IMG/VR virus record: IMGVR_UViG_3300033273_000049
Location: 1 to 30,258 of that record
Length of the DNA stretch: 30,258 bases
Reading direction: 5' to 3' (one strand)
Source of the DNA: a virus
A model generated the notes under the pieces. The model was not told the origin of the DNA. It was given only the letters and a program-made list of their open reading frames with translations, and searched no databases. The position numbers and the translations under genes were made by a program. Each line of letters begins with the position of its first letter. The first letter of the stretch is position 1. Below are positions 17,794 to 24,266 of the stretch, piece after piece.

Positions 17794-20256
17794 ATGCCTT
17801 TTGGTTCTTCTCAATGGATGTATGCTTCTGGAGCTTTCTACAATGGTGTAGCTACTCAGTCATTAAGGTTTGATAGTGGTAGTAATGCTTATTTAAGTAA
17901 AACCCCATCTAGTGCAGGTAATCAAAAAACTTGGACTTGGAGTGGTTGGGTTAAGCGTTCAAAACTTGGATTATCTTCTTATACAAATAGAATTTTTAAT
18001 GTTGGCTCAAATACTTACCCATATGGTACATTATATTTTCATAATACTGATAAATTGTATTTTTTAGAACAGCCAAATAGTTCAGATACTAATTGTGCAA
18101 AACAAACATCAGCAGTATTTCGTGATACATCGGCTTGGTATCATATTGTTGTTGCTATTGATACAACTCAAGCAACAGCAGGAGATAGAACTAAATTATA
18201 TGTTAATGGCGAACAATTAACTTCTTTTGATACAGACATTAATTTTTCACTTAATGCAGATTCTTATTTTAACAGTACCAATACACATTACATTGGATAT
18301 TTAGCAACATTATCCACTCAAGATTTTGATGGTTATATGGCTGAAGTTAACTTTGTAGATGGTTCAGCACTAGACCCAACATCGTTTGGCGAAACAAAAA
18401 ATGGTGTATGGATACCCAAAGCATATACTGGCTCATATGGCACTAATGGTTTTAGATTGCAATTCAATCAAACTGGAACAGGAAGTGCATCATCTAGCAC
18501 AATAGGAGCAGACACTAGTGGTAATGATAATCACTTTACATCTAGTGGGATAGTTGCTTCTGATTGTGACATGCCAGATAGTCCAGAGAATAATTTTGCG
18601 ACCATTTGTCCTTTGTCAAGCGATGTATCTGCAACTTTTTCAGAGGGTAATTTAAAATATTATTCTTCCCAAGATACTGGAAATGCAAATCAAGGAATTT
18701 CTAGTGGCAAATTTTATGCAGAAGTATATATAAGTGGAGGTAGTAATTCTTACGTTGGTGTTTGTGATATTGGCAATGGACTAAATCCAAATAGAGGTGG
18801 TGATTTTAGTGGTCATGGAGCAATAGCTTATAAAGCAAATGGTGACCAATATAGTTTACCATCAGGAGGAAGCTCTGCTACTGCTAGTTATGGTGATACT
18901 TATACAAGTGGAGATATTATTGGTATAGCAGTCGATGTTGATAGTGATACTGTTACATTTTATAAAAATGGTGTTAGTCAAGGAAATACCACAAATGGTG
19001 TATCACATATAAGTTCTGATGGTGTTTATAGCCTTATTGTTTATGGAACTTTTGTAACTTTTATAATAAATTTTGGACAAGACCCAAGTTTTGCAGGTGC
19101 TTTAACTGGTGGTGATATAGGAACAGAAACACCAAGCGAGGGAGCAGGTGTGTTTAAATATGCTGTCCCAAGTGGCTATCTAGCATTATGCACAGCTAAC
19201 CTGCCCGAACCAACCATAAGTCCTAATGCAAGCACACAAGCTGATGATTATTTTAATACAGTTCTTTATACTGGAACTGGTGCTAGTGGAAATGCAATAA
19301 CTGGTGTTGGATTTCAGTCAGATTGGGTATGGATTAAAGAGCGTAGCGGTTCGGCTGACCACGGGCTTTATGATTCGGTCAGAGGCGTTCAGAATCAGTT
19401 AGAGAGCAACAACACAAACGCAGAGACAACAGAGGCAACAGGACTGACTGCGTTTGGGTCTGATGGTTTTACTGTAGGTGCTTTGGCTCAACTCAACACC
19501 AACACCGATACCTACGTCTCTTGGAACTGGAAAGCAGGAGGAACTGCTGTAAGCAATACAGATGGTAGTATAACATCTTCAGTAAGTGCAAACACAGATG
19601 CAGGGTTTAGCATTGTTAGTTATACATCAAACAATACAGCAGGTGCTACAGTTGGACACGGATTAGGAAAAGTGCCTGCAGTGATTATTACAAAAAACAG
19701 AGAAGATGCTAGAAATTGGGGTGTTTATCATCATATGGTAGCAAGCGACCCAGAAACAGATGCTCTATTTTTAAATTTAACCAATGCAGTATCAGATAAT
19801 TCTGCTTATTGGAATGATACTGCACCCACAAGTACAGTTTTTTCTTTAGGTAGTGGAGCAGGAGAAACAAACTACCCTTCTTCAGATGGATTTGTAGCCT
19901 ATTGTTTTGCAGAGATAGAGGGCTACAGTAAATTTGGCAGTTATATTGGTAATGGTTCATCAGATGGCACGTTTGTTTATCTTGGGTTCAGACCTGCTTT
20001 TTTAATGGTCAAAAATGTTGATACGGCTGGTGAAACTTGGCATATGTTTGATAGTGTAAGAGCAACATATAATGTTGTTGTACCAAGATTAATTGCAAAT
20101 GGTAGTAACCCAGAAAATAACAACGATAATATTTTAGATTTTACATCAAATGGGTTTAAATGGCGAGATAGCAATGCAGGATATAATGGTAGTGGTGATA
20201 ACTATATATATATGTGCTTTGCTGAGAATCCTTTTAAATATGCTAATGCAAGATAG
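17794..20256 (+). CDS. LamG/SPRY-containing tail fibre or adhesin with triple C-terminal repeat
   Basis: An 820-residue protein with separable modules. Residues about 20-225 look like a concanavalin A/LamG jelly roll (TWSGWVKRSK, WYHIVVAIDTT, LYVNGEQ, DGYMAEVNFVDG). Residues about 245-430 look like a SPRY-type domain (GKFYAEVYISGG, GDIIGIAVDVDSDTVTFYKNG). Residues 491-811 hold three diverged copies of a module with the pattern Y-x-G-x-(5-8)-G-F-x-W/A-x-x-I/M-x-K, then a DSVR-like helix and ending Y-V/I-x-W/M-C/N-F-A (copies near 491-579, 609-706, 717-811). Placement after the gp17-like fibre suggests receptor-binding tips. The part coding for the first copy is notably more G+C rich. Confidence 0.8.
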   Translation: MPFGSSQWMYASGAFYNGVATQSLRFDSGSNAYLSKTPSSAGNQKTWTWSGWVKRSKLGLSSYTNRIFNVGSNTYPYGTLYFHNTDKLYFLEQPNSSDTNCAKQTSAVFRDTSAWYHIVVAIDTTQATAGDRTKLYVNGEQLTSFDTDINFSLNADSYFNSTNTHYIGYLATLSTQDFDGYMAEVNFVDGSALDPTSFGETKNGVWIPKAYTGSYGTNGFRLQFNQTGTGSASSSTIGADTSGNDNHFTSSGIVASDCDMPDSPENNFATICPLSSDVSATFSEGNLKYYSSQDTGNANQGISSGKFYAEVYISGGSNSYVGVCDIGNGLNPNRGGDFSGHGAIAYKANGDQYSLPSGGSSATASYGDTYTSGDIIGIAVDVDSDTVTFYKNGVSQGNTTNGVSHISSDGVYSLIVYGTFVTFIINFGQDPSFAGALTGGDIGTETPSEGAGVFKYAVPSGYLALCTANLPEPTISPNASTQADDYFNTVLYTGTGASGNAITGVGFQSDWVWIKERSGSADHGLYDSVRGVQNQLESNNTNAETTEATGLTAFGSDGFTVGALAQLNTNTDTYVSWNWKAGGTAVSNTDGSITSSVSANTDAGFSIVSYTSNNTAGATVGHGLGKVPAVIITKNREDARNWGVYHHMVASDPETDALFLNLTNAVSDNSAYWNDTAPTSTVFSLGSGAGETNYPSSDGFVAYCFAEIEGYSKFGSYIGNGSSDGTFVYLGFRPAFLMVKNVDTAGETWHMFDSVRATYNVVVPRLIANGSNPENNNDNILDFTSNGFKWRDSNAGYNGSGDNYIYMCFAENPFKYANAR

Positions 20257-20265
20257 GAGTAAATA

Positions 20266-20817
20266 ATGGCTTGGTTATACAATGGAAGAACTCTAAAAGT
20301 TGGCAAGAGTTGGACTGATGATAATGGATATAAACACCCTTATAATTGGGCAACAGCTTGGTCAGCAGAGGACAAAGAGCAATGGGGTGTTACTTGGCAA
20401 GATGACCCAGATACAAGCTATGACAATAGATTTTATTGGGCAAGAGATGTAGAACGTAGCCTAACAGATATCAATGAAGTTGACGAAGACGATAACCCAA
20501 TATTAGACCAAGATGGCAATCAAGTTGTAACTAAAGGTTTAAAGACTATCTGGATAGAGCAAACAAAAGCAACTGCTAATAATTTACTGGCTAAATCTGA
20601 TTGGTATGTTGTTAGAAATGCAGAAAAGTCCTTAGCTATACCTTCAGAGATAAGCACTTACAGAGATGCAGTAAGGACTGCTACTGGCACAATAGAGACT
20701 GCAATAAATGCTTGTGCTGATTTAGATGCTTTTAAGGCTTTGTTTATAGCACCTACAGATGCTGATGGTAATGTTACTGGCAATGCACCTATATATGATT
20801 TTCCAGAGGAGGTGTAA
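20266..20817 (+). CDS. Probable tail fibre assembly / DUF4376-like protein
   Basis: A 183-residue protein just downstream of the fibre genes. The N-terminal region is Trp-rich (WLYNGRTL, NWATAWSAEDKEQWGV, RFYWARDV). The C-terminal region has TANNLLAKSDWYVVRNAEKS followed by IPSEISTYRDAVR, the arrangement of tail-fibre assembly chaperones (L-x-x-S/T-D-W followed by YRQALR). Such proteins fold or attach distal fibres. Call is by motif and position. GGAG ribosome binding site seven bases before ATG. Confidence 0.68.
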   Translation: MAWLYNGRTLKVGKSWTDDNGYKHPYNWATAWSAEDKEQWGVTWQDDPDTSYDNRFYWARDVERSLTDINEVDEDDNPILDQDGNQVVTKGLKTIWIEQTKATANNLLAKSDWYVVRNAEKSLAIPSEISTYRDAVRTATGTIETAINACADLDAFKALFIAPTDADGNVTGNAPIYDFPEEV

Positions 20818-20979
20818 TTGGTTAAAGCCAGTGATGTAAAAGCACAGATAGATACCCACGAAGCGGTCTGTGCTGAGCGGTGGAGAGAGACATTGACCAG
20901 ATTAAGACGTTTAGAGCAGATATTGCTAGGAACTACAGCTACAATGCTTGCAATGATGGCAGGTTTATTATTGAGGTGA
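20818..20979 (+). CDS. Tiny XhlA-like membrane protein, TTG start (lysis region)
   Basis: A 53-residue ORF begins at TTG 20818, directly after the preceding TAA. A near-perfect AGAGGAGG ribosome binding site at 20805-20812 selects this TTG. The protein has a charged helical N-terminus (VKASDVKAQID, ERWRETLTRLRRLEQ) and one C-terminal hydrophobic segment of about 18 residues (LLGTTATMLAMMAGLLL). This is the layout of haemolysin XhlA-like small phage membrane proteins, and it opens the lysis region. It may be a holin or a holin partner; topology is the only evidence. Confidence 0.66.
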   Translation: MVKASDVKAQIDTHEAVCAERWRETLTRLRRLEQILLGTTATMLAMMAGLLLR

Positions 20980-20983
20980 CGCT

Positions 20984-21454
20984 ATGCTTGAAATGCTAAT
21001 AGTAGCTAATAGTGCATTTGCAGTCATCAAACAAACAATAGAAAATGGTAGAGAATTATCTTCAGCTGGAGCTGCAATCGCAAAGTTTGTAGGTGCAGAA
21101 GAACAGCTCAAACAAGATTTACATAAGAAAAAGAATAGTATCTGGACTAACTTTCTAGGTAAAACAGATAATGACCTAGAAGAGTTTATGGCTTTAGAGC
21201 AAATAAAAGAAAAAGAAGAACAGCTGAAACAGATAATGATCTACCTAGGGCGACCAGGTTTGTACCAGGATTTCGTTCATTACAGAACTGAAGCCAGAAA
21301 AGCCAGGCGTGATGCTAGAATAAAAGCCGAGAAACAAAGAGAAAAATTTAAAGAAACTTTTTTAAAAGTTATCCTAGCTATTTTGATTACAGCAATGTTG
21401 TCTGGTGTAGTAACGGTGTTGGCGATAATTGCAAAGAAAAAAGGTATAATATGA
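20984..21454 (+). CDS. Conserved marine-phage membrane protein (lysis region)
   Basis: The 156-residue product has N-terminal LIVANSAFAVIKQTIENGREL (residues 5-25), a pattern I associate with a small protein common in marine podoviruses and myoviruses. A charged, Lys/Glu-rich coiled-coil-like centre and a single C-terminal transmembrane segment (about residues 127-149) follow, ending in basic AKKKGII. It is tail-anchored with the bulk on the cytoplasmic side, or the reverse. Position between XhlA-like and holin genes suggests a part in lysis, but this is inference. Its stop overlaps the next ATG (ATGA). Confidence 0.62.
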   Translation: MLEMLIVANSAFAVIKQTIENGRELSSAGAAIAKFVGAEEQLKQDLHKKKNSIWTNFLGKTDNDLEEFMALEQIKEKEEQLKQIMIYLGRPGLYQDFVHYRTEARKARRDARIKAEKQREKFKETFLKVILAILITAMLSGVVTVLAIIAKKKGII

Positions 21455-21648
21455 CCGCATTTCTTTTAGTGTGTTCGCTTTCTGGAATAATGAGTAATGG
21501 TATTTATTTTCAGAACGTAAACCATTGCATAGATTACAGAGACAAACTGAACCAACAAACTTTTATGAGAGACGATAAGCCACAAACATATGAGTGTATA
21601 TGTAAGCTCATACCATTTGTGGATACTAAAAAAGTAAAGGTGTATTGA
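21451..21648 (+). CDS. Small cysteine-containing possibly exported protein
   Basis: A 65-residue protein with a hydrophobic N-terminus (AFLLVCSLSGIM) and cysteines at 8, 26, 49 and 51. The N-terminus could be a signal sequence, although it lacks a leading basic residue and LLVC is a poor lipobox. I recall similar short proteins in marine phage lysis regions, without known function. It is coupled to both neighbours by overlapping start/stop codons. Confidence 0.55.
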   Translation: MTAFLLVCSLSGIMSNGIYFQNVNHCIDYRDKLNQQTFMRDDKPQTYECICKLIPFVDTKKVKVY

Positions 21649-21962
21649 TGGCGCAAAAAAAATTACAAAAAGAATCCATATACGCTGAGTATGATGAAGA
21701 TGGTGACGGCATTGTGTCTGATGAAGAGCTTAGTCATGTCACCGAAATAAAAAAGCTTGAGCATGATCTAAGAAAACAAAGAGCGCAAAGACGTATGGCA
21801 ACCGCAAGCCTGGTTGCTATGGGATTGTTTACTGCTGCAATGTTTGTTGTTGAAATACCTAGAGTAGAAGCTTTAGCAGATATATCAAACCTATTTTATA
21901 TTACTGGTGGTGGTATCGTAGCTGCTTACATGGGAGCTTCTGCTTTTATGAATAGGAAATAA
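21648..21962 (+). CDS. Membrane protein with EF-hand calcium-binding loop
   Basis: I choose the ATG at 21648, which overlaps the upstream TGA (TGATG) and has AAAGG seven bases before it; a TTG just upstream is a poor alternative. The 104-residue product has a canonical 12-residue EF-hand loop at residues 16-27 (D16, D18, D20, G21, V23, E27), a charged helix, then two hydrophobic segments (about 55-72 and 80-98). A cytoplasmic or periplasmic Ca2+-binding head on a membrane anchor is the natural reading. Its neighbours are lysis genes. A holin-like or regulatory role is inference. Confidence 0.68.
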   Translation: MAQKKLQKESIYAEYDEDGDGIVSDEELSHVTEIKKLEHDLRKQRAQRRMATASLVAMGLFTAAMFVVEIPRVEALADISNLFYITGGGIVAAYMGASAFMNRK

Positions 21963-21964
21963 TT

Positions 21965-22345
21965 ATGTTACAATTTTTAACACCGCTTGCATCCCTGGCA
22001 TCTAGCTTTATGGAATCAAAGATAGAGCAGACAAAAGCAAAGGGAGCTGTAGCCAAAGCAAAGGCAGAAGCTGAAGCAGAAGTAATGAAGACAGCTGCAA
22101 CTCATGATAGTAAATGGGAACTTATCATGGCGCAGAGTACCCAGGGTTCCTGGAAAGATGAAATAATTACTGTGATTGTTTTGATACCAGTGATCCTTGT
22201 GTTCATCCCTGGTATGGAAGATATAGTCAAACAAGGTTTTGATAGATTAAACGAGCTACCTGATTGGTATCAAAATGTTTTATACGTCACAATTTTAGCA
22301 GGATTAGGATTGAAAGGTGTAGACAAATTTAGGGGTAGGAAATGA
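21965..22345 (+). CDS. Holin, 3TM / GTA-holin-like
   Basis: A 126-residue protein with an amphipathic N-terminus, an Ala/Lys/Glu helical stretch (TKAKGAVAKAKAEAEAEV), a SWKDEIITVIVLIPVILVFIPG membrane segment (about 62-83) and a second one, YQNVLYVTILAGLGLKGVD (about 102-120). This resembles the 3TM holin family found in gene-transfer agents and marine phages. It sits immediately before the endolysin gene, overlapping it by 4 bases. It would form the inner-membrane lesion that releases or activates the endolysin. Confidence 0.75.
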   Translation: MLQFLTPLASLASSFMESKIEQTKAKGAVAKAKAEAEAEVMKTAATHDSKWELIMAQSTQGSWKDEIITVIVLIPVILVFIPGMEDIVKQGFDRLNELPDWYQNVLYVTILAGLGLKGVDKFRGRK

Positions 22346-22791
22346 TGTTATCAAAAAACTTTTCACTAGCAGAATTAACAAAAAGCCAGACAGCTGAAAG
22401 AAAAGGTATACCCAACACACCAACAGCTGATCACATTTATAATCTTACAGCATTGTGTGAAAATATATTACAGCCAATACGAAATGAGTTTGGATCATTT
22501 ATAGTTTCAAGTGGATATAGATCACCTGAACTATGTGAAGCTATCGGATCAAAGGCAACTAGCCAACACGCAAAAGGTGAAGCGGCTGATTTTGAGGTAG
22601 CCGGTGTAAGTAATTATGATCTAGCTAAATGGATAGAAGAAAATCTACCATTTGATCAATTGATATTAGAATGTTTCCAGGGCGGTAACAGCGGCTGGAT
22701 ACACTGCTCATACATACCTGATGGTAGAAAAGAAACACTGACCTACAATAGATCAGAAGGATATAGGAAGGGATTGTTACATGGCGGTTAA
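22342..22791 (+). CDS. Endolysin, peptidase M15 family
   Basis: The 149-residue protein has the M15_3 (D-Ala-D-Ala carboxypeptidase-type) zinc signature: SGYRSPELCEAIGS (57-70), SQHAKGEAADF giving H76 and D83, LILE with likely catalytic E110, and WIHCS giving H121. It would cut peptidoglycan stem peptides in the periplasm. No signal peptide is visible, so export depends on the holin. The first ATG overlaps the holin stop (ATGA); a second ATG three bases later is equally usable. Full length for the family. It overlaps the following small gene by 11 bases. Confidence 0.9.
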   Translation: MMLSKNFSLAELTKSQTAERKGIPNTPTADHIYNLTALCENILQPIRNEFGSFIVSSGYRSPELCEAIGSKATSQHAKGEAADFEVAGVSNYDLAKWIEENLPFDQLILECFQGGNSGWIHCSYIPDGRKETLTYNRSEGYRKGLLHGG

Positions 22792-22951
22792 TGCAGCTGG
22801 TAATTATACCAAACCAGGTATGAGAAAAAGATTATATAAATCTATTTTAGGAAGAGCTACTCATGGAACAGCTGCTGGTAAATGGTCAGCCAGGAAAGCA
22901 CAATTATTAGCCAAGACATATAAGGAAAAGGGTGGTGGTTACAGATCATGA
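22781..22951 (+). CDS. Small basic phage protein, DUF5872-like N-terminal part
   Basis: A 56-residue ORF. It contains the pattern AGNYTKPGMRKRLYKSI followed by AAGKWSARKAQLLAKTYK and GGGYR at the end. This Y-T-K-P...W-S-A-R-K-A-Q pattern occurs in small proteins of marine phages and in DUF5872-type proteins. The product is strongly basic. Function unknown; nucleic-acid binding or packaging in the virion is possible. It overlaps the next gene by ATGA. Confidence 0.7.
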   Translation: MAVNAAGNYTKPGMRKRLYKSILGRATHGTAAGKWSARKAQLLAKTYKEKGGGYRS

Positions 22952-23193
22952 GCCTAGCCAAGTCGCAACAAAGCCTAAAGAGCTGGGGTAAACAGAAATG
23001 GCGCACTAAGTCAGGTAAAAAATCTTCTGTTACTGGTGAGCGTTATTTGCCTGAGAAAGCAATAAACGCTCTTACACCAGCTGAGTATGCTGCAACCACA
23101 GCTGCTAAAAGAAAGTCAAAGAAAGCTGGTAAACAGTTTTCAAAACAACCTGAATCAATCATGAAAAAAACAAGACAATTTAGGAGGGTATAA
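22948..23193 (+). CDS. Small basic phage protein, DUF5872-like C-terminal part
   Basis: An 81-residue, very basic protein with QQSLKSWGKQKWRTKSGK near its start, GERYLPEKAI, then EYAATTAAKRKSKKAGKQF and a KKTRQFRR end. The KW-R-T-K-S-G-K...ERYLP motif recurs in phages and some large DNA viruses, often adjoining the motif encoded by the gene just upstream. The two may form one functional unit split over two coupled genes. Role unknown. Confidence 0.7.
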   Translation: MSLAKSQQSLKSWGKQKWRTKSGKKSSVTGERYLPEKAINALTPAEYAATTAAKRKSKKAGKQFSKQPESIMKKTRQFRRV

Positions 23194-23363
23194 TGCCAGG
23201 AATGATGAAAGAAAAATTAGAAAAGTCTTTGATGGCAAAAGCCAAAGCAAAAGGTTTGAAAGGTAAAGCTGCTGATAGTTATGTATACGGCACAATGACT
23301 AAGATAGGTGGCTCTAAGTTTGCTAATAAGGCTGCTAAAATGGGTTCTGTTAAATCATCATGA
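23193..23363 (+). CDS. Small basic protein, function unknown
   Basis: A 56-residue ORF with a good AGGAGG ribosome binding site at 23181-23186. The product is Lys/Ala/Met-rich (MAKAKAKGLKGKAADSYVYG then KFANKAAKMG). ATG overlaps the upstream stop and its TGA overlaps the next ATG. I recall similar YVYGT-M...G motif proteins beside VRR/DUF small genes in marine phages but no function. Confidence 0.62.
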   Translation: MPGMMKEKLEKSLMAKAKAKGLKGKAADSYVYGTMTKIGGSKFANKAAKMGSVKSS

Positions 23364-23617
23364 GCAGCATTCTAAAGAGAATGAAGGTCAGTGGTTTTAA
23401 CAAACCAAAACGTACACCTAATCATCCTACAAAAAGTCATGTTGTTGTTGCCAAGGTAGGTGACAAAATTAAGACAATAAGGTTTGGTCAGCAAGGAGTT
23501 AGCGGAGATAAGAAGGCAACACCAAGACAGAAATCATTCAAGGCAAGACACGCTAAGAATATAGCTAAAGGTAAAATGTCAGCTGCTTACTGGGCAGACA
23601 AAACTAAATGGAGTTAG
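23360..23617 (+). CDS. Small basic conserved phage protein (DUF6321-like)
   Basis: An 85-residue protein with a well-conserved-looking pattern: GFNKPKRTPNHPTKSHVVVA, KIKTIRFGQQGVSG, then SFKARHAKNIAKGKMSAAYW ending with A-D-K-T-K-W. It is common in marine podoviruses and siphoviruses. The ARH...KG-MSAAYWAD-VKW end is its most diagnostic part. It is probably a virion-associated or nucleic-acid-binding protein, but there is no direct evidence. Confidence 0.72.
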   Translation: MSSILKRMKVSGFNKPKRTPNHPTKSHVVVAKVGDKIKTIRFGQQGVSGDKKATPRQKSFKARHAKNIAKGKMSAAYWADKTKWS

Positions 23618-23619
23618 TT

Positions 23620-23814
23620 ATGGCAGAAGGAACACATTTTTTTAAAGATGGTAAACCTTATAAAGGTGATGTCCACAAAATGCCAAATGGTCAAATACAT
23701 ACTGGCGCTTCACACAGCGCAGCATCCAAACAAGTATTTCATGCAAAGGATTTATCAAAAGCAGCTCAATCAAAAGCAATGTCATTAATGAAAAAAATGA
23801 AAGGAAAAAAATAA
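23620..23814 (+). CDS. Small basic phage protein, function unknown
   Basis: A GGAG at 23610-23613 lies six bases before the ATG at 23620, so I prefer it to the in-frame ATG at 23608. The 64-residue product starts with GTHFFKDGKPYKGDVHKM and GQIHTGASHS, a pattern (H-F-x-x-G-K-x-Y-x-G...T-G-x-x-H-S) common in tiny phage proteins. The C-terminus is Lys/Met-rich. Function unknown. Confidence 0.65.
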   Translation: MAEGTHFFKDGKPYKGDVHKMPNGQIHTGASHSAASKQVFHAKDLSKAAQSKAMSLMKKMKGKK

Positions 23815-23915
23815 TGTACGGCAAATCATCATATGGAAAGAAAATGTATACCAAAAAAAAACCTATGAACAAAGGCGGAAAAAAGAAATCTATCATGGGT
23901 AAATATAAATCCTAA
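23814..23915 (+). CDS. Very small Lys/Tyr/Gly-rich peptide
   Basis: A 33-residue ORF whose ATG overlaps the stop of the upstream gene (TAATG). The product is almost a third lysine, with YGKKMYTKK and KGGKKK motifs. It ends the tandem series of small basic genes, two bases before the attP repeat array. Coupled start and uniform composition support a real gene. Very likely nucleic-acid binding by charge alone. Confidence 0.5.
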   Translation: MYGKSSYGKKMYTKKKPMNKGGKKKSIMGKYKS

Positions 23916-23917
23916 TT

Positions 23918-23971
23918 GTTTGCATTTTGTTTGCATTTTGTTTGCATTTGTTTGCATTTTGTTTGCATTTT
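23918..23971 (+). repeat. Left arm-site array: five GTTTGCATTTT repeats
   Basis: Five head-to-tail copies of the 11-mer GTTTGCATTTT start at 23918, 23929, 23940, 23950 and 23961; the third is one base shorter. Spacing of about one helical turn would put all copies on one face of DNA. The same unit occurs on the other side of the tRNA core. Confidence 0.92.
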
Positions 23972-24054
23972 TTCGAGGGAATCGGTGGGAACTCTATAGC
24001 CGTATTTCGCAGAATCCCTACCTTTTTACACCTCACGCATAATTTTTTTACGAA

Positions 24055-24099
24055 CTGTCACGCCGGAGGTCGCGAGTTCGAGTCTCGTCACTCTCGCCA
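24055..24099 (+). other. attP core: 3' half of tRNA-Asp(GUC)
   Basis: The bases read as anticodon loop CTGTCAC (24055-24061, anticodon GTC 24057-24059), anticodon stem 3' strand GCCGG, variable loop AGGTC, T stem GCGAG/CTCGT with loop TTCGAGT (24077-24083), acceptor 3' strand CACTCTC, discriminator G (24096) and encoded CCA (24097-24099). This is the layout of bacterial tRNA-Asp, including G73. The bases before the loop (ACGAA) do not pair with GCCGG, and no D arm or 5' acceptor strand is present. It is therefore not a working tRNA gene. The 3' half would restore the host gene after integration. Confidence 0.88.
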
Positions 24100-24169
24100 G
24101 AATTTTCCAAGTAAAATCAATAGTTTATCCCTCCAAAGACCTCTTCCAAAATTGATATAAATTATGCTT

Positions 24170-24202
24170 GTTTGCATTTTGTTTGCATTTTGTTTGCATT
24201 TT
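24170..24202 (+). repeat. Right arm-site array: three GTTTGCATTTT repeats
   Basis: Three perfect, abutting 11-mers begin at 24170, 24181 and 24192. They are in the same orientation and identical in sequence to the left array. Confidence 0.92.
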
Positions 24203-24205
24203 TTC

Positions 24206-24244
24206 TTGTTTATATGACATTAGATGTTATATATATTGTATAAG
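24206..24244 (+). promoter_or_regulatory. Candidate integrase promoter
   Basis: TTGTTT (24206-24211) and TATATA (24228-24233) are separated by 16 bases, and an alternative pair ATGACA (24214-24219) with TATAAG (24239-24244) is 19 apart. Both are imperfect and the region is simply AT-rich, so only a promoter region is claimed. It directly adjoins the right arm sites, so integrase binding could repress it. Confidence 0.35.
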
Positions 24245-24266
24245 ACGTTAACAAAAGGGGAAGCAA

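Larger units (their letters stand above)
23918..24202 (+). other. Phage attachment site attP
   Basis: The 285-base stretch has the expected layout of a tyrosine-recombinase attP: a core with a host tRNA 3' half (24055-24099) and identical direct repeats on both flanks (five left, three right), about 84 and 70 bases from the core. Arm-type integrase sites in lambda are arranged alike. The integrase gene starts 65 bases to the right. Phage lysis genes lie left and phage early genes right, so this is attP and not attL/attR. No credible gene is seen in 23916-24266. Confidence 0.87.

Noticed and set aside
16121-20256. Diversity-generating retroelement target in the fibre genes, suggested by the BPP-1-like head genes
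   Set aside because: I see no reverse transcriptase gene nor a clear template/variable repeat pair in the window.
24055-24099. A functional tRNA-Asp gene
   Set aside because: Only the anticodon loop and 3' side are present. The bases on the 5' side do not pair with the anticodon stem, and D arm and 5' acceptor strand are absent.
23927-24160. A 77-codon ORF across the attP region (FAFCLHLF repeats)
   Set aside because: Its N-terminus is only the translation of the 11-base repeats, and it runs through the tRNA half; there is no ribosome binding site and no protein-like composition.
23918-24202. CRISPR array
   Set aside because: Repeats are 11 bases, abutting and without spacers, and sit around a tRNA-derived attP core by the integrase.
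23918-24202. Prophage end (attL or attR) with host DNA on one side
   Set aside because: Phage lysis and structural genes lie left and phage integrase and regulatory genes right, so no host side is visible.
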